Shown here piece by piece: positions 1-8,660 of a stretch of 64,000 nucleotides of DNA. The number at the start of each line of letters is the position of its first letter. Position 1 is the first letter of the stretch. The stretch is taken from positions 62,001 to 126,000 of the forward strand of contig JAUYBL010000036.1 in NCBI GenBank assembly GCA_030693065.1. Direction: 5' to 3'. The translations under genes were made by a program, and so were the position numbers. Under the pieces are notes generated by a model. That model did not search any database and was not told the origin of the DNA. It saw nothing but the letters and a program-made list of their open reading frames with translations. Origin of the DNA: Methylococcaceae bacterium (lineage in GTDB: Bacteria; Pseudomonadota; Gammaproteobacteria; Methylococcales; Methylomonadaceae).

Positions 1-1019
1 GCTAATTTAGGATGATCCACAGGATGGTGCGGTGGATCGAACAAATCGGGTCTGGAAATGCTGGCAATTTGAAACAAATCATTCATTGCCAGGCGCTGCT
101 CAACAACAAAAACATCCTGTTCTTCATTAAGACCCAACTCTGCCGCCAACATGCCGCTTTGCAATTTTGCCATGGTTGAGGAAATTTCCAGGCGAATAAC
201 TGGCGCAAACTTACGCTCGCGCAATTCTGACTCGATCATTTGCAACAAGTCATCGGCCTGCTCTTCATCTTGTTCGGTCATGGCGTTTCGTGTCACCCGA
301 AACTGATCACAAAACACGATCCTCATGCCCGGAAACAGCAAATCCAGATTGTTGGTTATCAAATCTGCCAGACCAATAAAAAGGTGTTCATTACCTACCT
401 GGATAAAGCGCGGCACGCTGGAACTAACCGGTACTTTTATGCGCACTAAAGTCATGTTACTAGACTCTAACCCGCTAACACCAACGAGTAAATTAAGTGA
501 CAGGTTGGAAATAAACGGAAAAGGGTGCGCGGGATCAATCGCTTGCGGCGTAATCAGCGGAAAAATATTCTGAATATAATGCTCACGCATGGCTTGTTGC
601 TGATCTTTAGCAAGCTCAACAAAAGGTAAAAAACGAATATTCTCTTTATTGAGTAACTCAATCAGCTGCGTCAATAGTTCTTGTTTTTTAGCTTCAAGCT
701 CTCGCACCACGGCATAGCATTCAGTAATTTGCTGCTGCGGAGTACGGCCATCCACACTTAACTCACTAATCCCGGCACCGACCTGTTGTTTAAGGCCGCC
801 AATCCGTTTCATAAAAAACTCATCCAGATTGGAGCTAACAATGGCAATAAACTTTACTCGTTCCAGCAATGGCGTGCGCTCATCTTCAGCTTCCCACAAC
901 ACGCGTTTATTAAACTCCAGCCAGGTCAATTCACGATTGAGATACCAATCGGAAGCGTTAAGATCAACTCGCTCAGCTTTGGGTTCAGAGGGTATGGTTG
1001 GTTTAGGTTGTGTAGTCAT
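1..1019 (-). CDS. ppk1: Polyphosphate kinase 1, 5' part (runs off the left edge)
   Basis: An open frame runs leftward from an ATG at 1019 to the window edge without a stop, about 339 codons. The N-terminus reads WYLNRELTWLEFNKRVLWEA, then LLERVKFIAIVSSNLDEFFM, both characteristic of the PPK1 N-terminal domain. The next region (HPFPFISNLSLNLLVGVSG, VPRFIQV) fits the middle domain. PPK1 is normally about 690 residues, so roughly the N-terminal half is here and the catalytic histidine lies outside. The enzyme reversibly makes polyphosphate from ATP at the inner membrane. No clear Shine-Dalgarno sequence precedes the ATG, but nothing upstream in frame looks PPK-like. It opens a phosphate-related gene region. 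Family assignment is firm; the state of the unseen C-terminal half is unknown. Confidence 0.93.
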   Translation of the reverse strand, partial: MTTQPKPTIPSEPKAERVDLNASDWYLNRELTWLEFNKRVLWEAEDERTPLLERVKFIAIVSSNLDEFFMKRIGGLKQQVGAGISELSVDGRTPQQQITECYAVVRELEAKKQELLTQLIELLNKENIRFLPFVELAKDQQQAMREHYIQNIFPLITPQAIDPAHPFPFISNLSLNLLVGVSGLESSNMTLVRIKVPVSSSVPRFIQVGNEHLFIGLADLITNNLDLLFPGMRIVFCDQFRVTRNAMTEQDEEQADDLLQMIESELRERKFAPVIRLEISSTMAKLQSGMLAAELGLNEEQDVFVVEQRLAMNDLFQIASISRPDLFDPPHHPVDHPKL

Positions 1020-1080
1020 GTTATTGATTAAGGCCGCGATGAAGAATTCAAGAGACTGGGAGAGAGATACCTAGGCCAGC

Positions 1081-1313
1081 GGGAACCTCGAAAAACCATT
1101 CACTTCGATAAACTCAGTACCCACAGGGCATAAATGCGAACGGTACATTACAAATCAATGAGTTCCGTTCATGGTCGACTGCACGGAAAGCCTGCCCCGC
1201 TTCATCGGGCATGCAGTAGGTACGACTCCAAGGATGGAGGAGGTAGAGCAACGCAAGGAGCAGTTGCCGAGAGCTTGTCGAACCATGATAGTAATGGGTT
1301 TTTCGAGGTTCCC
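1081..1313. repeat. MITE-like element, copy A (with internal insertion)
   Basis: The block begins GGGAACCTCGAAAAACCAT and ends ATGGGTTTTTCGAGGTTCCC, giving terminal inverted repeats of about 19 bp. Its left half matches, in reverse orientation, the element at 14647-14784, sharing AAACTCAGTACCCACAGGGC and AATCAATGAGTTCCGTTC. About 90 bp of unrelated sequence (roughly 1170-1262) interrupts it. It has no coding capacity of its own; the small frames here are fortuitous. Confidence 0.7.
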
Positions 1314-1573
1314 CAAGCGCTTATTAAATCCTTCGACAAGCTCCACCACAAGGGTGGTATAAGGACAGACAAACGGTAACTTATTGATTTAGTTTGTGGT
1401 GAGCGTGTCAAACGCTCTCCTGAGCGCAGTCGAAGGGCATGAGCTAATTCGATTTGTTCAGCACTTACCTAGTTTTCTTGCCAGCATAAAGCTGATTTGT
1501 GACATAAATATGACAGATAATCAAACCGGAGTTACCCGGCTTGATTGAATTCACGTTAGTTTAAAAAGCGCAA
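1314..1573. other. Intergenic, repeat remnants
   Basis: No gene is seen between the MITE-like element and the PEP-CTERM gene. The stretch holds fragments of the dispersed family with CTTCGACAAGCTC near 1331 and CTCCTGAGCGCAGTCGAAGG around 1411-1437. The last 130 bp are A+T-rich and show nothing recognisable. Confidence 0.5.
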
Positions 1574-2095
1574 CTAGCTATTTTTATTTTTCCGGCGATT
1601 CAAAAATAGTAAACCTAAGCCGCTACCAAACAACCATATTGCCGCCGGCACCGGCACGGCGGCAACATTTAAAGAACCAAAGCCTGAATCGCCAGCGACT
1701 GTTTGATAAGAAAAATAGGCTAGATCTTCCGGTATGCCTGTTCCTAAAGCTGATACCAAGGCAAACGAAGGATCGATGCTATTTACCAAGTAACTGACGC
1801 CAAGAAATGAACCGTCAAGAAAATCAGCCGTAGGCGTGAAATCGGCATCAGCAAGGTTGTAAGAAGTAGATAAAAAATTGAACGTCAACGTGGACAAATC
1901 AACAAATTCTGACCCTGCGTTAGTCAACGTTGCATTGTCGTAGGCAAAACTGCCGTTATAAGTTTCACCCACCAGCAAACCCGAATCGATAGCTCCGCTG
2001 AAGTTGTAATTGACTAGCGCCGCTTCGGCCGCAGGCGCAATCATCAATGCTCCGCACAAACTAACGCTGGCAGCAATTTTTAAAAATTTAAACAT
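1574..2095 (-). CDS. PEP-CTERM sorting domain protein
   Basis: A 173-residue exported protein. An N-terminal Sec signal peptide (hydrophobic core about 8-26, ending AEAA) precedes a Gly/Ser/Asp-rich body. The C-terminus has VPVPAAIWLFGSGLGLLF followed by basic RRKNK, which is the sorting signal recognised by exosortase: a proline-containing motif, a transmembrane helix and a positive tail. The family is thought to be cleaved by exosortase and released or anchored at the cell surface, often with exopolysaccharide. The body matches nothing I recognise, so the function is unknown. It lies downstream of the nuclease gene on the same strand, separated by about 97 bp with a weak hairpin, and could be co-transcribed with it. 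Confidence 0.85.
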   Translation of the reverse strand: MFKFLKIAASVSLCGALMIAPAAEAALVNYNFSGAIDSGLLVGETYNGSFAYDNATLTNAGSEFVDLSTLTFNFLSTSYNLADADFTPTADFLDGSFLGVSYLVNSIDPSFALVSALGTGIPEDLAYFSYQTVAGDSGFGSLNVAAVPVPAAIWLFGSGLGLLFLNRRKNKNS

Positions 2096-2126
2096 AACAA
2101 TAATCCTATTAAATCAAAGTCTCTAA

Positions 2127-2152
2127 GCCGCCTCCCAGTGATGAAAGGCGGC
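2127..2152 (-). terminator. Weak hairpin after the nuclease gene
   Basis: GCCGCC and GGCGGC form a 6-bp stem with a 14-base loop. On the minus strand only scattered T residues follow, so this may be a partial terminator or a processing hairpin between the nuclease and PEP-CTERM genes. Confidence 0.35.
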
Positions 2153-2192
2153 ACTTAAGTAGTTGGTTAAACAGCTGAGTTGGTTAAGCTGC

Positions 2193-5100
2193 CTAAAAAT
2201 TGAAATTAGCTGCGTTGCTCAGGTTACTGACGCTGATATTGTTAACCACGATTAAAGCCCGTTGCACAGCAGGGCCCACGCCGTCCGCGTCGATATAAAC
2301 AATCGCATTAGCGCCCGATGCTGCAAACTTGACGATGCCATCAGCGATTGGATCAGCGCCTTGATAACCCAGGCTTTGCAGTAACGCGGTCAACACAATC
2401 TTGTCTTCACTGAAGTTAAAGTCAGTGATCGTGTCGATACCGTCCGCAGTGGTGACGTAGACGAACTCATCTGCACCCAAGCCGCCGGTCAGCGTATCCG
2501 CACTGCCCAAGCCGGTGAGACGATCTTTACCTGCCGTTCCGGTCAAAATGTTTCTGGCCGACGTACCCTCGAGAATATTAATATTTTCACCCAAGTGCAG
2601 GCCGATAATCACAGGGTCATGATCGGAAGTACGGAACGGATTAACGGCATACAGCGGCAGCGCGGCAGGTTTTACTTCAAAAGCAGCCTCGCCGGTATCT
2701 TTAATGGTGTCGTTGTAATCCATAGACGGCGTTTCGTCGGCATTGATATGCCAATCGGCGGTACCGGTGACTTGCGGCAGCAACGTTTTACTTGCCAACG
2801 CATGGTCGAGATAACCGGTTTGGCCGTCAAACACATAAGAATAAGCAGCATCGCCACCAAAGGCTTTGACCAGGTTGGTGTAGTCATCATTGGTATTGGC
2901 AATATCGTCAGGACCATTTTCAATTGCTTTGATCGGGTCTTCTTTAGCGTAACTATTCAAGTCGCCGATAATCAAAAAATCCGGATCGCCGCTGTTGGTC
3001 GGGTCGCTATGCAGCCAATCCACCAATGCCATTGCCGCATCTTTGCGAGTCAGGTTGCAGTTACCTTGACCATCGCTGTTATCTGCATCACCGGTACAGG
3101 CCGAACCTTTCGATTTGAGATGATTGACAGCAACCGTCAGTTTTTCGCCGCTAGCAGTCTGACTGAAAGTTTGCGCCAGCGTCGGACGGTTTTTATCGTC
3201 TATAAAGCGCGCATCAACGCTGGTAGTCAGCAATTTATGGCTACCGACCGGCGACACGGTTGAGATTTTGTAAAGCAAGCCAACCTTGATCGCATCGGTA
3301 CCGATGATGCCGGTGTTGACGTAGTTAAACGGTCCGCAACCGCTAATGGCGTTAGCCGCCGCGACCAATGAACTCAGCGAGGCCGTGGTGTTATTTTCAA
3401 TTTCCATCAAACCGAAAATATCTGCGTTAATGCCACATAAAGCCGTTGCCGCCTTGTCAGTTTGACGAGCCAGTTCGGCAACCGAATCCGCACCCCGGCA
3501 ATCCTGCCCACCATTGCACGGTCCGGAAGTGCTGCTAGAAGTCGTATCAATGGTAGTGAAATAGTTCAATACGTTGAAGCTGGCGACCTTAAGCGTTCCA
3601 CCGACCACTGGCGACGTGGTTTTACGCGGATTAGCCGGGGTAAAGGTGTAATCGACCAGCTCTTCTACTGGACGGATACGCCATTGTGAGAAAGCGAATT
3701 GCAATACGCCGGTTAGGTTAGTGATGGTATCGCCGCCTCGGAAACTATTGCTGGTGCTTAAACCGCCGGTTGGATACGGTAACGGAATGTTGTTGCTGAC
3801 TGCGTAGGGAGTAATATAAAAATTCGACGTATCAACACCGTCATCCAGCACAATCTGGCGTTTGGCCAACGTGATTTGCTGGTTGATTAAGCCGGTGGCG
3901 CTGGGGTTGCTGACGCTGGTAAAGGTCGGAATACGTCCGCCCTGGCTCAGTACCAATTGCCCGAAACGTTCCAGTTCAAAATATTCCGACACTTTCAACG
4001 TCGTTGGAAATTTCACCAACATACCTTCAAAGGGCTCGTAATAGTTGTTAATAGCTGTGGTGGCGTTAGCCAAATTGCCATTGGGTACGTTCGGCACAGG
4101 TAATGTCAATGTCGCAGCCGTCGGAATCACTTGATTGTCGGCACACACTTGAACACTGGAAGCGCTTAATTGCGTTGACCCGAAAGACTCGCCCGGCGCT
4201 CCTGTGACACGCACTTTATCGCCTACGTTAACGTTGACGAGTGGCGCGGCGCCCTCGAACACAAAAATACCTTCTGAAGTCGCAGGATTGCCGTCTGCAT
4301 CGGCATCTTCTTCCTGGACAAAAAAGCCGCTCAGTGAATTAGCACTGGCGCCCTGATAATCAGCGACGACGATCCCTTCAATGTCGATGATGCCACTGAG
4401 TGACGTAGCTGCGCCGCTGCCTTGCACCGCCGAGATTTTGGTTGCAGCGTCGCCGCAAGCGCTGACGTCATTGTCGGTAATAGTGATATTTTGCGCAGTG
4501 GTCGCGCCTAAAGAAAGGCCAGCTGAGCTGCCCGTGATTGCCAAACTCGCGATTTCGTTGCCTTCCACTTCTGCGTCATCGGCAACTGTAAACGTCACAG
4601 AACCTGTGTTGCTGCCGCTTGGAATCGTGATGACCGTATTGCTCAAGGCATAATCGCCCGCGGTAATACCCGTGCCGCTAACACCCAGAGAGACGGTTTG
4701 ATTGCTGGCGACCGGTGTGGATGTCGTCGCTGTCACCGTTATGATTGAAGCGCTTGCTTCGGTTCCGACATTACTACTGACAGAAAGGTTCACCGATGAA
4801 TTAGAACTTAAGCCAATATTGCGTGGCGTCGGGGTGCCGCTAACAAAATCATTACTGTTATTGTCGGTGTCAGTAGCGCCGCTGTTAATACGTAAATCAG
4901 CGGTAGTATTTGATGGCGCAGGCGCGGGACTGGTTTCAGAACAATTAGCGGCTGCACCAAAGCCAATTAAATCCACCACATTGGCCGTTGGGCAACTGCC
5001 CGTCAATGCCGTTTGATTACTAACCAAAGCCACTTTGCCGGCAGTGCCGCTCATGGCAATCGTGCCGATCGTATCTGGCGTTGGCAGATTGGTCGTGCCG

Positions 5101-5417
5101 CCGGCACCAACGGCTTCTTGCACGAGATAATACTGACCTGGCTCCAAGGTGACGTTGCTCAGATTGGTTTTCTGCCAAGTAGAGCCCGTACTTGAAGCAT
5201 ATTGCACGGACATGCCGCTCAGGCTGACGGGTGTACTGCCTCGGTTAAACAATTCAATGAAATCGTTTTTATAAGTCGCGCCAGTGTTGCCGCCGCCACC
5301 ATAAACTTGGCTAATGACAACATTGGGGCTAATGGCATGGGCCATTGGAACGAAATTAAGCGCAGCAAACACCGCTAAAGCCAGTGGATGCCGTTTATAG
5401 AAATGTTTTTCAGTCAT
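2193..5417 (-). CDS. Exported multidomain nuclease (LTD, Calx-beta, endonuclease/exonuclease/phosphatase, RTX)
   Basis: About 1074 residues from the ATG at 5417, which has AGGA seven bases upstream; an in-frame TTG at 5471 is less likely. In order: a signal peptide ending AHA (residues 1-28), a lamin-tail domain (VVISQVYGGGGNTGA onward), a Calx-beta-like domain at about 225-335, an OB-like segment, and an ExeM/NucH-type endonuclease/exonuclease/phosphatase domain at about 610-950. The last shows KVASFNVLNYF, EIENN, VNHLKSKGS, GDLNSYAKEDP and SDHDPVI, the metal and catalytic motifs. The C-terminus has RTX-like repeats (GTAGKDRLTGLGSADTLTGG) that bind calcium. The family degrades extracellular DNA. 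With the 5'-nucleotidase and PhoD nearby, it probably supplies phosphate from DNA. Having both a signal peptide and RTX repeats leaves the export route ambiguous; no type I secretion genes are in the window. Confidence 0.9.
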   Translation of the reverse strand: MTEKHFYKRHPLALAVFAALNFVPMAHAISPNVVISQVYGGGGNTGATYKNDFIELFNRGSTPVSLSGMSVQYASSTGSTWQKTNLSNVTLEPGQYYLVQEAVGAGGTTNLPTPDTIGTIAMSGTAGKVALVSNQTALTGSCPTANVVDLIGFGAAANCSETSPAPAPSNTTADLRINSGATDTDNNSNDFVSGTPTPRNIGLSSNSSVNLSVSSNVGTEASASIITVTATTSTPVASNQTVSLGVSGTGITAGDYALSNTVITIPSGSNTGSVTFTVADDAEVEGNEIASLAITGSSAGLSLGATTAQNITITDNDVSACGDAATKISAVQGSGAATSLSGIIDIEGIVVADYQGASANSLSGFFVQEEDADADGNPATSEGIFVFEGAAPLVNVNVGDKVRVTGAPGESFGSTQLSASSVQVCADNQVIPTAATLTLPVPNVPNGNLANATTAINNYYEPFEGMLVKFPTTLKVSEYFELERFGQLVLSQGGRIPTFTSVSNPSATGLINQQITLAKRQIVLDDGVDTSNFYITPYAVSNNIPLPYPTGGLSTSNSFRGGDTITNLTGVLQFAFSQWRIRPVEELVDYTFTPANPRKTTSPVVGGTLKVASFNVLNYFTTIDTTSSSTSGPCNGGQDCRGADSVAELARQTDKAATALCGINADIFGLMEIENNTTASLSSLVAAANAISGCGPFNYVNTGIIGTDAIKVGLLYKISTVSPVGSHKLLTTSVDARFIDDKNRPTLAQTFSQTASGEKLTVAVNHLKSKGSACTGDADNSDGQGNCNLTRKDAAMALVDWLHSDPTNSGDPDFLIIGDLNSYAKEDPIKAIENGPDDIANTNDDYTNLVKAFGGDAAYSYVFDGQTGYLDHALASKTLLPQVTGTADWHINADETPSMDYNDTIKDTGEAAFEVKPAALPLYAVNPFRTSDHDPVIIGLHLGENINILEGTSARNILTGTAGKDRLTGLGSADTLTGGLGADEFVYVTTADGIDTITDFNFSEDKIVLTALLQSLGYQGADPIADGIVKFAASGANAIVYIDADGVGPAVQRALIVVNNISVSNLSNAANFNF

Positions 5418-5603
5418 GATTTTTCCTGGTGATTTTGACTCGTGAGTAATGGAATAGTGCGGATGACCCAACCTGACTCACAGAAAAATTGCCAATGACC
5501 GGGTTAATTATGCCGAGTGACGTCCAAAAGTTTTTTAGCCTTAGCTTCTGCGAGCTACATCACATTCTACGGTGGGATAAATAGAGAAACGGTTAAGAAA
5601 CCA

Positions 5604-5631
5604 TGACGTTTTGCGGACAATTTGGTGACAT
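5604..5631 (-). promoter_or_regulatory. Candidate Pho box with three half-sites
   Basis: On the plus strand TGACGT, GGACAA and TGACAT occur at 5604, 5615 and 5626, exactly 11 bp apart. Read on the minus strand they resemble tandem CTGTCA-type PhoB half-sites facing the nuclease gene. The box is about 187 bp upstream of that start, further than at the other candidate boxes, and two half-sites are degenerate. Confidence 0.4.
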
Positions 5632-5674
5632 GTAATACAAAGGTGGCGTTGCTGCGACTTAGTTTTATTGCTTT

Positions 5675-5732
5675 GTAGGAGCGGGCCTTGCCCGCGATTG
5701 TTTACCCGCTCGCGGGCAAGGCCCGCTCCTAC
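5675..5732. repeat. REP-type palindrome
   Basis: GTAGGAGCGGGCCTTGCCCG is followed after a short loop by its inverse complement ending CTCCTAC. Arms are over 20 bp and almost perfect. This resembles the extragenic palindromes scattered in many gammaproteobacteria. It sits between the two divergent candidate Pho-box promoters. Confidence 0.85.
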
Positions 5733-5779
5733 GAGGATCAAGTCTGTCAACGAACAAAAAATTGTCAAAATGTATTACA

Positions 5780-5796
5780 TTTCATCAAATCTTCAT
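5780..5796 (+). promoter_or_regulatory. Candidate Pho box upstream of the PEP-CTERM/nucleotidase pair
   Basis: TTTCAT at 5780 and CTTCAT at 5791 lie 11 bp apart within an A+T-rich tract, resembling two TGTCAT half-sites on the coding strand. A further CTTCAT at 5810 is out of phase. The site is about 90-105 bp upstream of the ATG at 5884. Each half-site deviates from consensus, so this is tentative. Confidence 0.35.
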
Positions 5797-5883
5797 CAAC
5801 TGATAATAACTTCATCACATCCCTCCCCTACTCTAGCCCGCTCTTTAATCAAGATGTTCACCTTCTTCTGGAGTAGCTCCCCA

Positions 5884-6453
5884 ATGACTAATAAACTTTT
5901 TTTCGCCGCAGCATTGCTGGCGGCGCTATGCGGCCAAGCTGAGGCGGCTAGCCTGATCGCCGATGGCGCATGGAATGCGTTTGACGTAGATAATTCCGTT
6001 TCTAACTCAGGAAATCTGGAATGGATCGATTTAGATAACAATGCCTTGAGCTTTGACTTCACTTTAACCGAATCCGCCTATTTAAAAGTGGTTGATGCCG
6101 GTTTTGCAGGCGACCGTTTCAACGTTTACGACAATGGCGTTTTGCTTGATCAAACCTCGGCTGTCGCCAATACCTATCCCGGCAGTATTGGCCTTAATTT
6201 TGATACGGCATATGCCAGCGATATTTTCAGCAAAGGTTTGTTTTTGTTAAGTGCTGGTAGCCACAGCATCACAGGGCTGTTAAGCCAGTCAGCTCTGGAT
6301 AATTCAAACTTGCCAATTAACGCCACGGTCGGCGCGGTCAGCCTGACGGCGGTGCCATTGCCTGCCGCTGCTTGGTTGTATTTAACCGGTACTGCTTTGA
6401 TGGGCTTTATTTCCCGATGCCGCAAAGCTAATAGTTTGGAGCAAGCATCATGA
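5884..6453 (+). CDS. PEP-CTERM sorting domain protein, coupled to the nucleotidase
   Basis: A 189-residue exported protein. I place the start at the ATG at 5884 (MTNKLFFAAALLAALCGQAEA, a clean signal peptide) because the frame open further upstream crosses a REP palindrome and reads as non-protein. The C-terminus has VPLPAAAWLYLTGTALMGF, then RCRK, the exosortase sorting signal. The body (FNVYDNG, SAGSHSITG) resembles small exported PEP-CTERM proteins that I cannot assign to a function. The stop overlaps the next gene by 4 bp (ATGA), so the protein is translationally coupled to the 5'-nucleotidase. It may be a surface partner, but that is inference. Confidence 0.82.
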   Translation: MTNKLFFAAALLAALCGQAEAASLIADGAWNAFDVDNSVSNSGNLEWIDLDNNALSFDFTLTESAYLKVVDAGFAGDRFNVYDNGVLLDQTSAVANTYPGSIGLNFDTAYASDIFSKGLFLLSAGSHSITGLLSQSALDNSNLPINATVGAVSLTAVPLPAAAWLYLTGTALMGFISRCRKANSLEQAS

Positions 6454-8468
6454 AATTGAACAAACTTGCGATGGGTATCGCGCTGAGTTTAACGGCGATG
6501 AGCTGTGCCAATGCAGAAACAATAAATCTTGCTAGGCCAGAACGAGTCAAAAAAGATCTCTCATCTGCTGCAGAAATAAATCTCTCACCTGCGCCAATCA
6601 ACATAAGCTCAGTCAGCCCCGGAGGAAATATAGCGCTTTCATCAGGGTCTACGACAACAATCGCTTATCCGGCTAGACAAGATATTGTTGGTGGAGAAAT
6701 AAAACTCTCACCAAAACTTGCACTTGTACCCGAAGTCAGGATCAGCTCAGCCGGAAACATACAGCTTTTAGGAGGCCCTACGACAACAATCAAAATCGTC
6801 GCCTTCAACGACTTTCACGGCCAACTTGAATCACCGGGAACACTGCGTAAAGATCCAGGTGCCGGCACGCCCAATGTGGCGGTCGGCGGCGTTGACTGGA
6901 TGGCGGGCTATATTTCTAAATTAAAAAGCCAAAACCCGAATACCGTAGTTGTATCAGCGGGCGACATTATCGGCGCAACTCCTTTGGTATCTGCCTTATT
7001 CCATGACGAAGGCACGATTGAAACTATGAATCGCTTAGGACTGGATTTTAATTCAGTCGGAAATCATGAGTTTGACGAAGGCAAAACTGAACTTAAACGC
7101 ATGCAAACCGGCGGCTGTCATCCTACTGATCCAAACACCTGTCGCGGTGTGGACGTAGGCACCCCGGTACCTTTTGAAGGTGCCAAGTTTAAATTTCTGG
7201 CGGCCAATGTTGTAGAGTCGGCTAACGGCAAAACAATTTTTCCATCGTTCGCAATTAAAGTTGTCGATGGCGTGCGCGTCGGTTTTATCGGCATGACTTT
7301 AAAAGAAACCCCCACCATCGTTACGCCAAGCGGCGTGGCTGGACTGGAATTTAAGGATGAGGCCGCAACCGTCAATGCGTTGATCACCCAACTACGGGCG
7401 CGTGGCGTTGAAGCAGTCGTGGTATTGATTCATCAGGGCGGCGTGGTGCCGACTACGCAAAGCGTTTCGACTATCAATCTGTGCGATGGCGGCTTAAGTG
7501 ACTCCCCTATCAAAGCCATCGTTAACCAGCTGGATGATGAAGTTGATCTGGTCATTTCCGGCCATACCCATCAAGCCTACAATTGCCAAATCGCCAACAA
7601 AGATGGCCGCCTGATCTCGGTTACCAGTGCCAACGCACAAGGCCGGGTATTAACAGACATCAATTTGACTGTTAACAAAGCCATCGGCGAAGTCAGCGCA
7701 GTGTCGGCAAACAATATCGTCGTCGACCGTACCAATTCAGCCGTCACGCCTAACGCTGCGATTAAATCAATCGTCGATAAGTACAAAACAATCGCTACAC
7801 CTATTGCCAACCGTGTGATTGGAAGCATTAGCGCAGATATTACTCGTACACTTACTCCTGCCGGTGAATCCGCGTTGGGTGATGTGATAGCCGATGCTCA
7901 GTTGCTGGAAACCCAAGGCGTCGGCTTTGGTGAAACCGTGGTGGCTTTTATGAATCCTGGAGGCATACGTGCTGATTTGACCTACGCACAAAGCGCAGCT
8001 GAAGGCGCTGGTAACTTGACTTACGGTGAAGCATTTACCGTGCAACCGTTTGGCAATACGCTGGTTTCTTTGACCTTGACTGGTGCGCAAATCCACACCT
8101 TGTTGGAACAGCAATTTACCGGCTGTACTGTCGGCTATCCGGCAAATGCCCCGGTAACGGGTCAACCTTTCAACCGTATTCTACAAGTCTCCAACGGCTT
8201 TAGTTATGAATGGCAGGAAAAAGGCACACCTTGCGATAACGTCGATCCAGCCAGCATCAAGATCAACGGTGTTCAGGTTGATCCCGCTGCAAGCTATCGC
8301 GTTTCGGTTAACAACTTCATGGCCGATGGCGGCGATCAGCTCTATGTATTAACACAAGGCACCAACCGCTTAGGCGGCGCACTCGATTTAGATGCGCTGG
8401 AAAATTATTTTAGCGTTAACGGTCTGGTAGCGCCTGGTCCGAAAAATCGTATTAACTTGTTACCGTAA
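6450..8468 (+). CDS. Exported 5'-nucleotidase / 2',3'-cyclic phosphodiesterase (UshA-like)
   Basis: 672 residues with a signal peptide ending NAE. The metallophosphoesterase domain starts near residue 115: NDFHGQ (about 119), SAGDIIGAT, GNHEFDEG (about 205) and SGHTHQAY (about 371) are the dinuclear metal ligands. The C-terminal nucleotidase domain has NPGGIRADL (about 502) and substrate-binding NNFMADGGD near the end. The family dephosphorylates extracellular nucleotides in the periplasm or at the surface. Residues of about 40-115 are an unusual linker holding an imperfect tandem repeat (EINLSPAP / EIKLSPKL and STTTI / PTTTI). The gene overlaps the preceding PEP-CTERM gene by 4 bp and is followed by a duplicated copy of its own 3' end and a strong terminator. 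Confidence 0.93.
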   Translation: MKLNKLAMGIALSLTAMSCANAETINLARPERVKKDLSSAAEINLSPAPINISSVSPGGNIALSSGSTTTIAYPARQDIVGGEIKLSPKLALVPEVRISSAGNIQLLGGPTTTIKIVAFNDFHGQLESPGTLRKDPGAGTPNVAVGGVDWMAGYISKLKSQNPNTVVVSAGDIIGATPLVSALFHDEGTIETMNRLGLDFNSVGNHEFDEGKTELKRMQTGGCHPTDPNTCRGVDVGTPVPFEGAKFKFLAANVVESANGKTIFPSFAIKVVDGVRVGFIGMTLKETPTIVTPSGVAGLEFKDEAATVNALITQLRARGVEAVVVLIHQGGVVPTTQSVSTINLCDGGLSDSPIKAIVNQLDDEVDLVISGHTHQAYNCQIANKDGRLISVTSANAQGRVLTDINLTVNKAIGEVSAVSANNIVVDRTNSAVTPNAAIKSIVDKYKTIATPIANRVIGSISADITRTLTPAGESALGDVIADAQLLETQGVGFGETVVAFMNPGGIRADLTYAQSAAEGAGNLTYGEAFTVQPFGNTLVSLTLTGAQIHTLLEQQFTGCTVGYPANAPVTGQPFNRILQVSNGFSYEWQEKGTPCDNVDPASIKINGVQVDPAASYRVSVNNFMADGGDQLYVLTQGTNRLGGALDLDALENYFSVNGLVAPGPKNRINLLP

Positions 8469-8603
8469 TTTCACTTAAGGACCGTAGGATGGGTAGAGCA
8501 TCGCGAAACCCATCATCATCGGCATGGGTTTCACTGCGTTCTACCCATCCTACGACACTGGACCGAAAAATCGTATTAACTTGTTACCGTAATAACACTT
8601 AAG
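8434..8603. repeat. 46-bp direct repeat flanking a palindromic element
   Basis: The last 46 bp around the 5'-nucleotidase stop (8434-8479, CTGGTCCGAAAAATCGTATT onward) recur at 8558-8603 with three mismatches. The two copies are 124 bp apart and enclose the palindrome at 8483-8554. The second copy lies beyond the stop codon and is non-coding. Confidence 0.9.
8483..8554. repeat. 72-bp palindromic repeat, left copy
   Basis: CGTAGGATGGGTAGA at one end pairs with TCTACCCATCCTACG at the other, and GAAACCCAT pairs with ATGGGTTTC inside. The element recurs in inverted orientation at 10316-10386 with only a few differences. Confidence 0.9.
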
Positions 8604-8622
8604 CAACCTTAGTAGTCCTCAC

Positions 8623-8660
8623 AAGCCTGCTGGCTCAATGAGCTGGCAGGCTTTTTTTTT
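8623..8660 (+). terminator. Rho-independent terminator after the 5'-nucleotidase
   Basis: AAGCCTGC pairs with GCAGGCTT, with a further inner stem GCTC/GAGC, followed by a run of at least eight T. This is a strong intrinsic terminator for plus-strand transcription. Confidence 0.9.

Noticed and set aside
1134-1411. Four overlapping frames of 63-81 codons on both strands
   Set aside because: They lie within the MITE-like element and its flanks. Their presence on both strands follows from inverted symmetry, not coding.
2595-3263. 222-codon open frame on the plus strand inside the nuclease gene
   Set aside because: It is antisense to a clearly coding gene, lacks a ribosome-binding site and shows no recognisable protein features.
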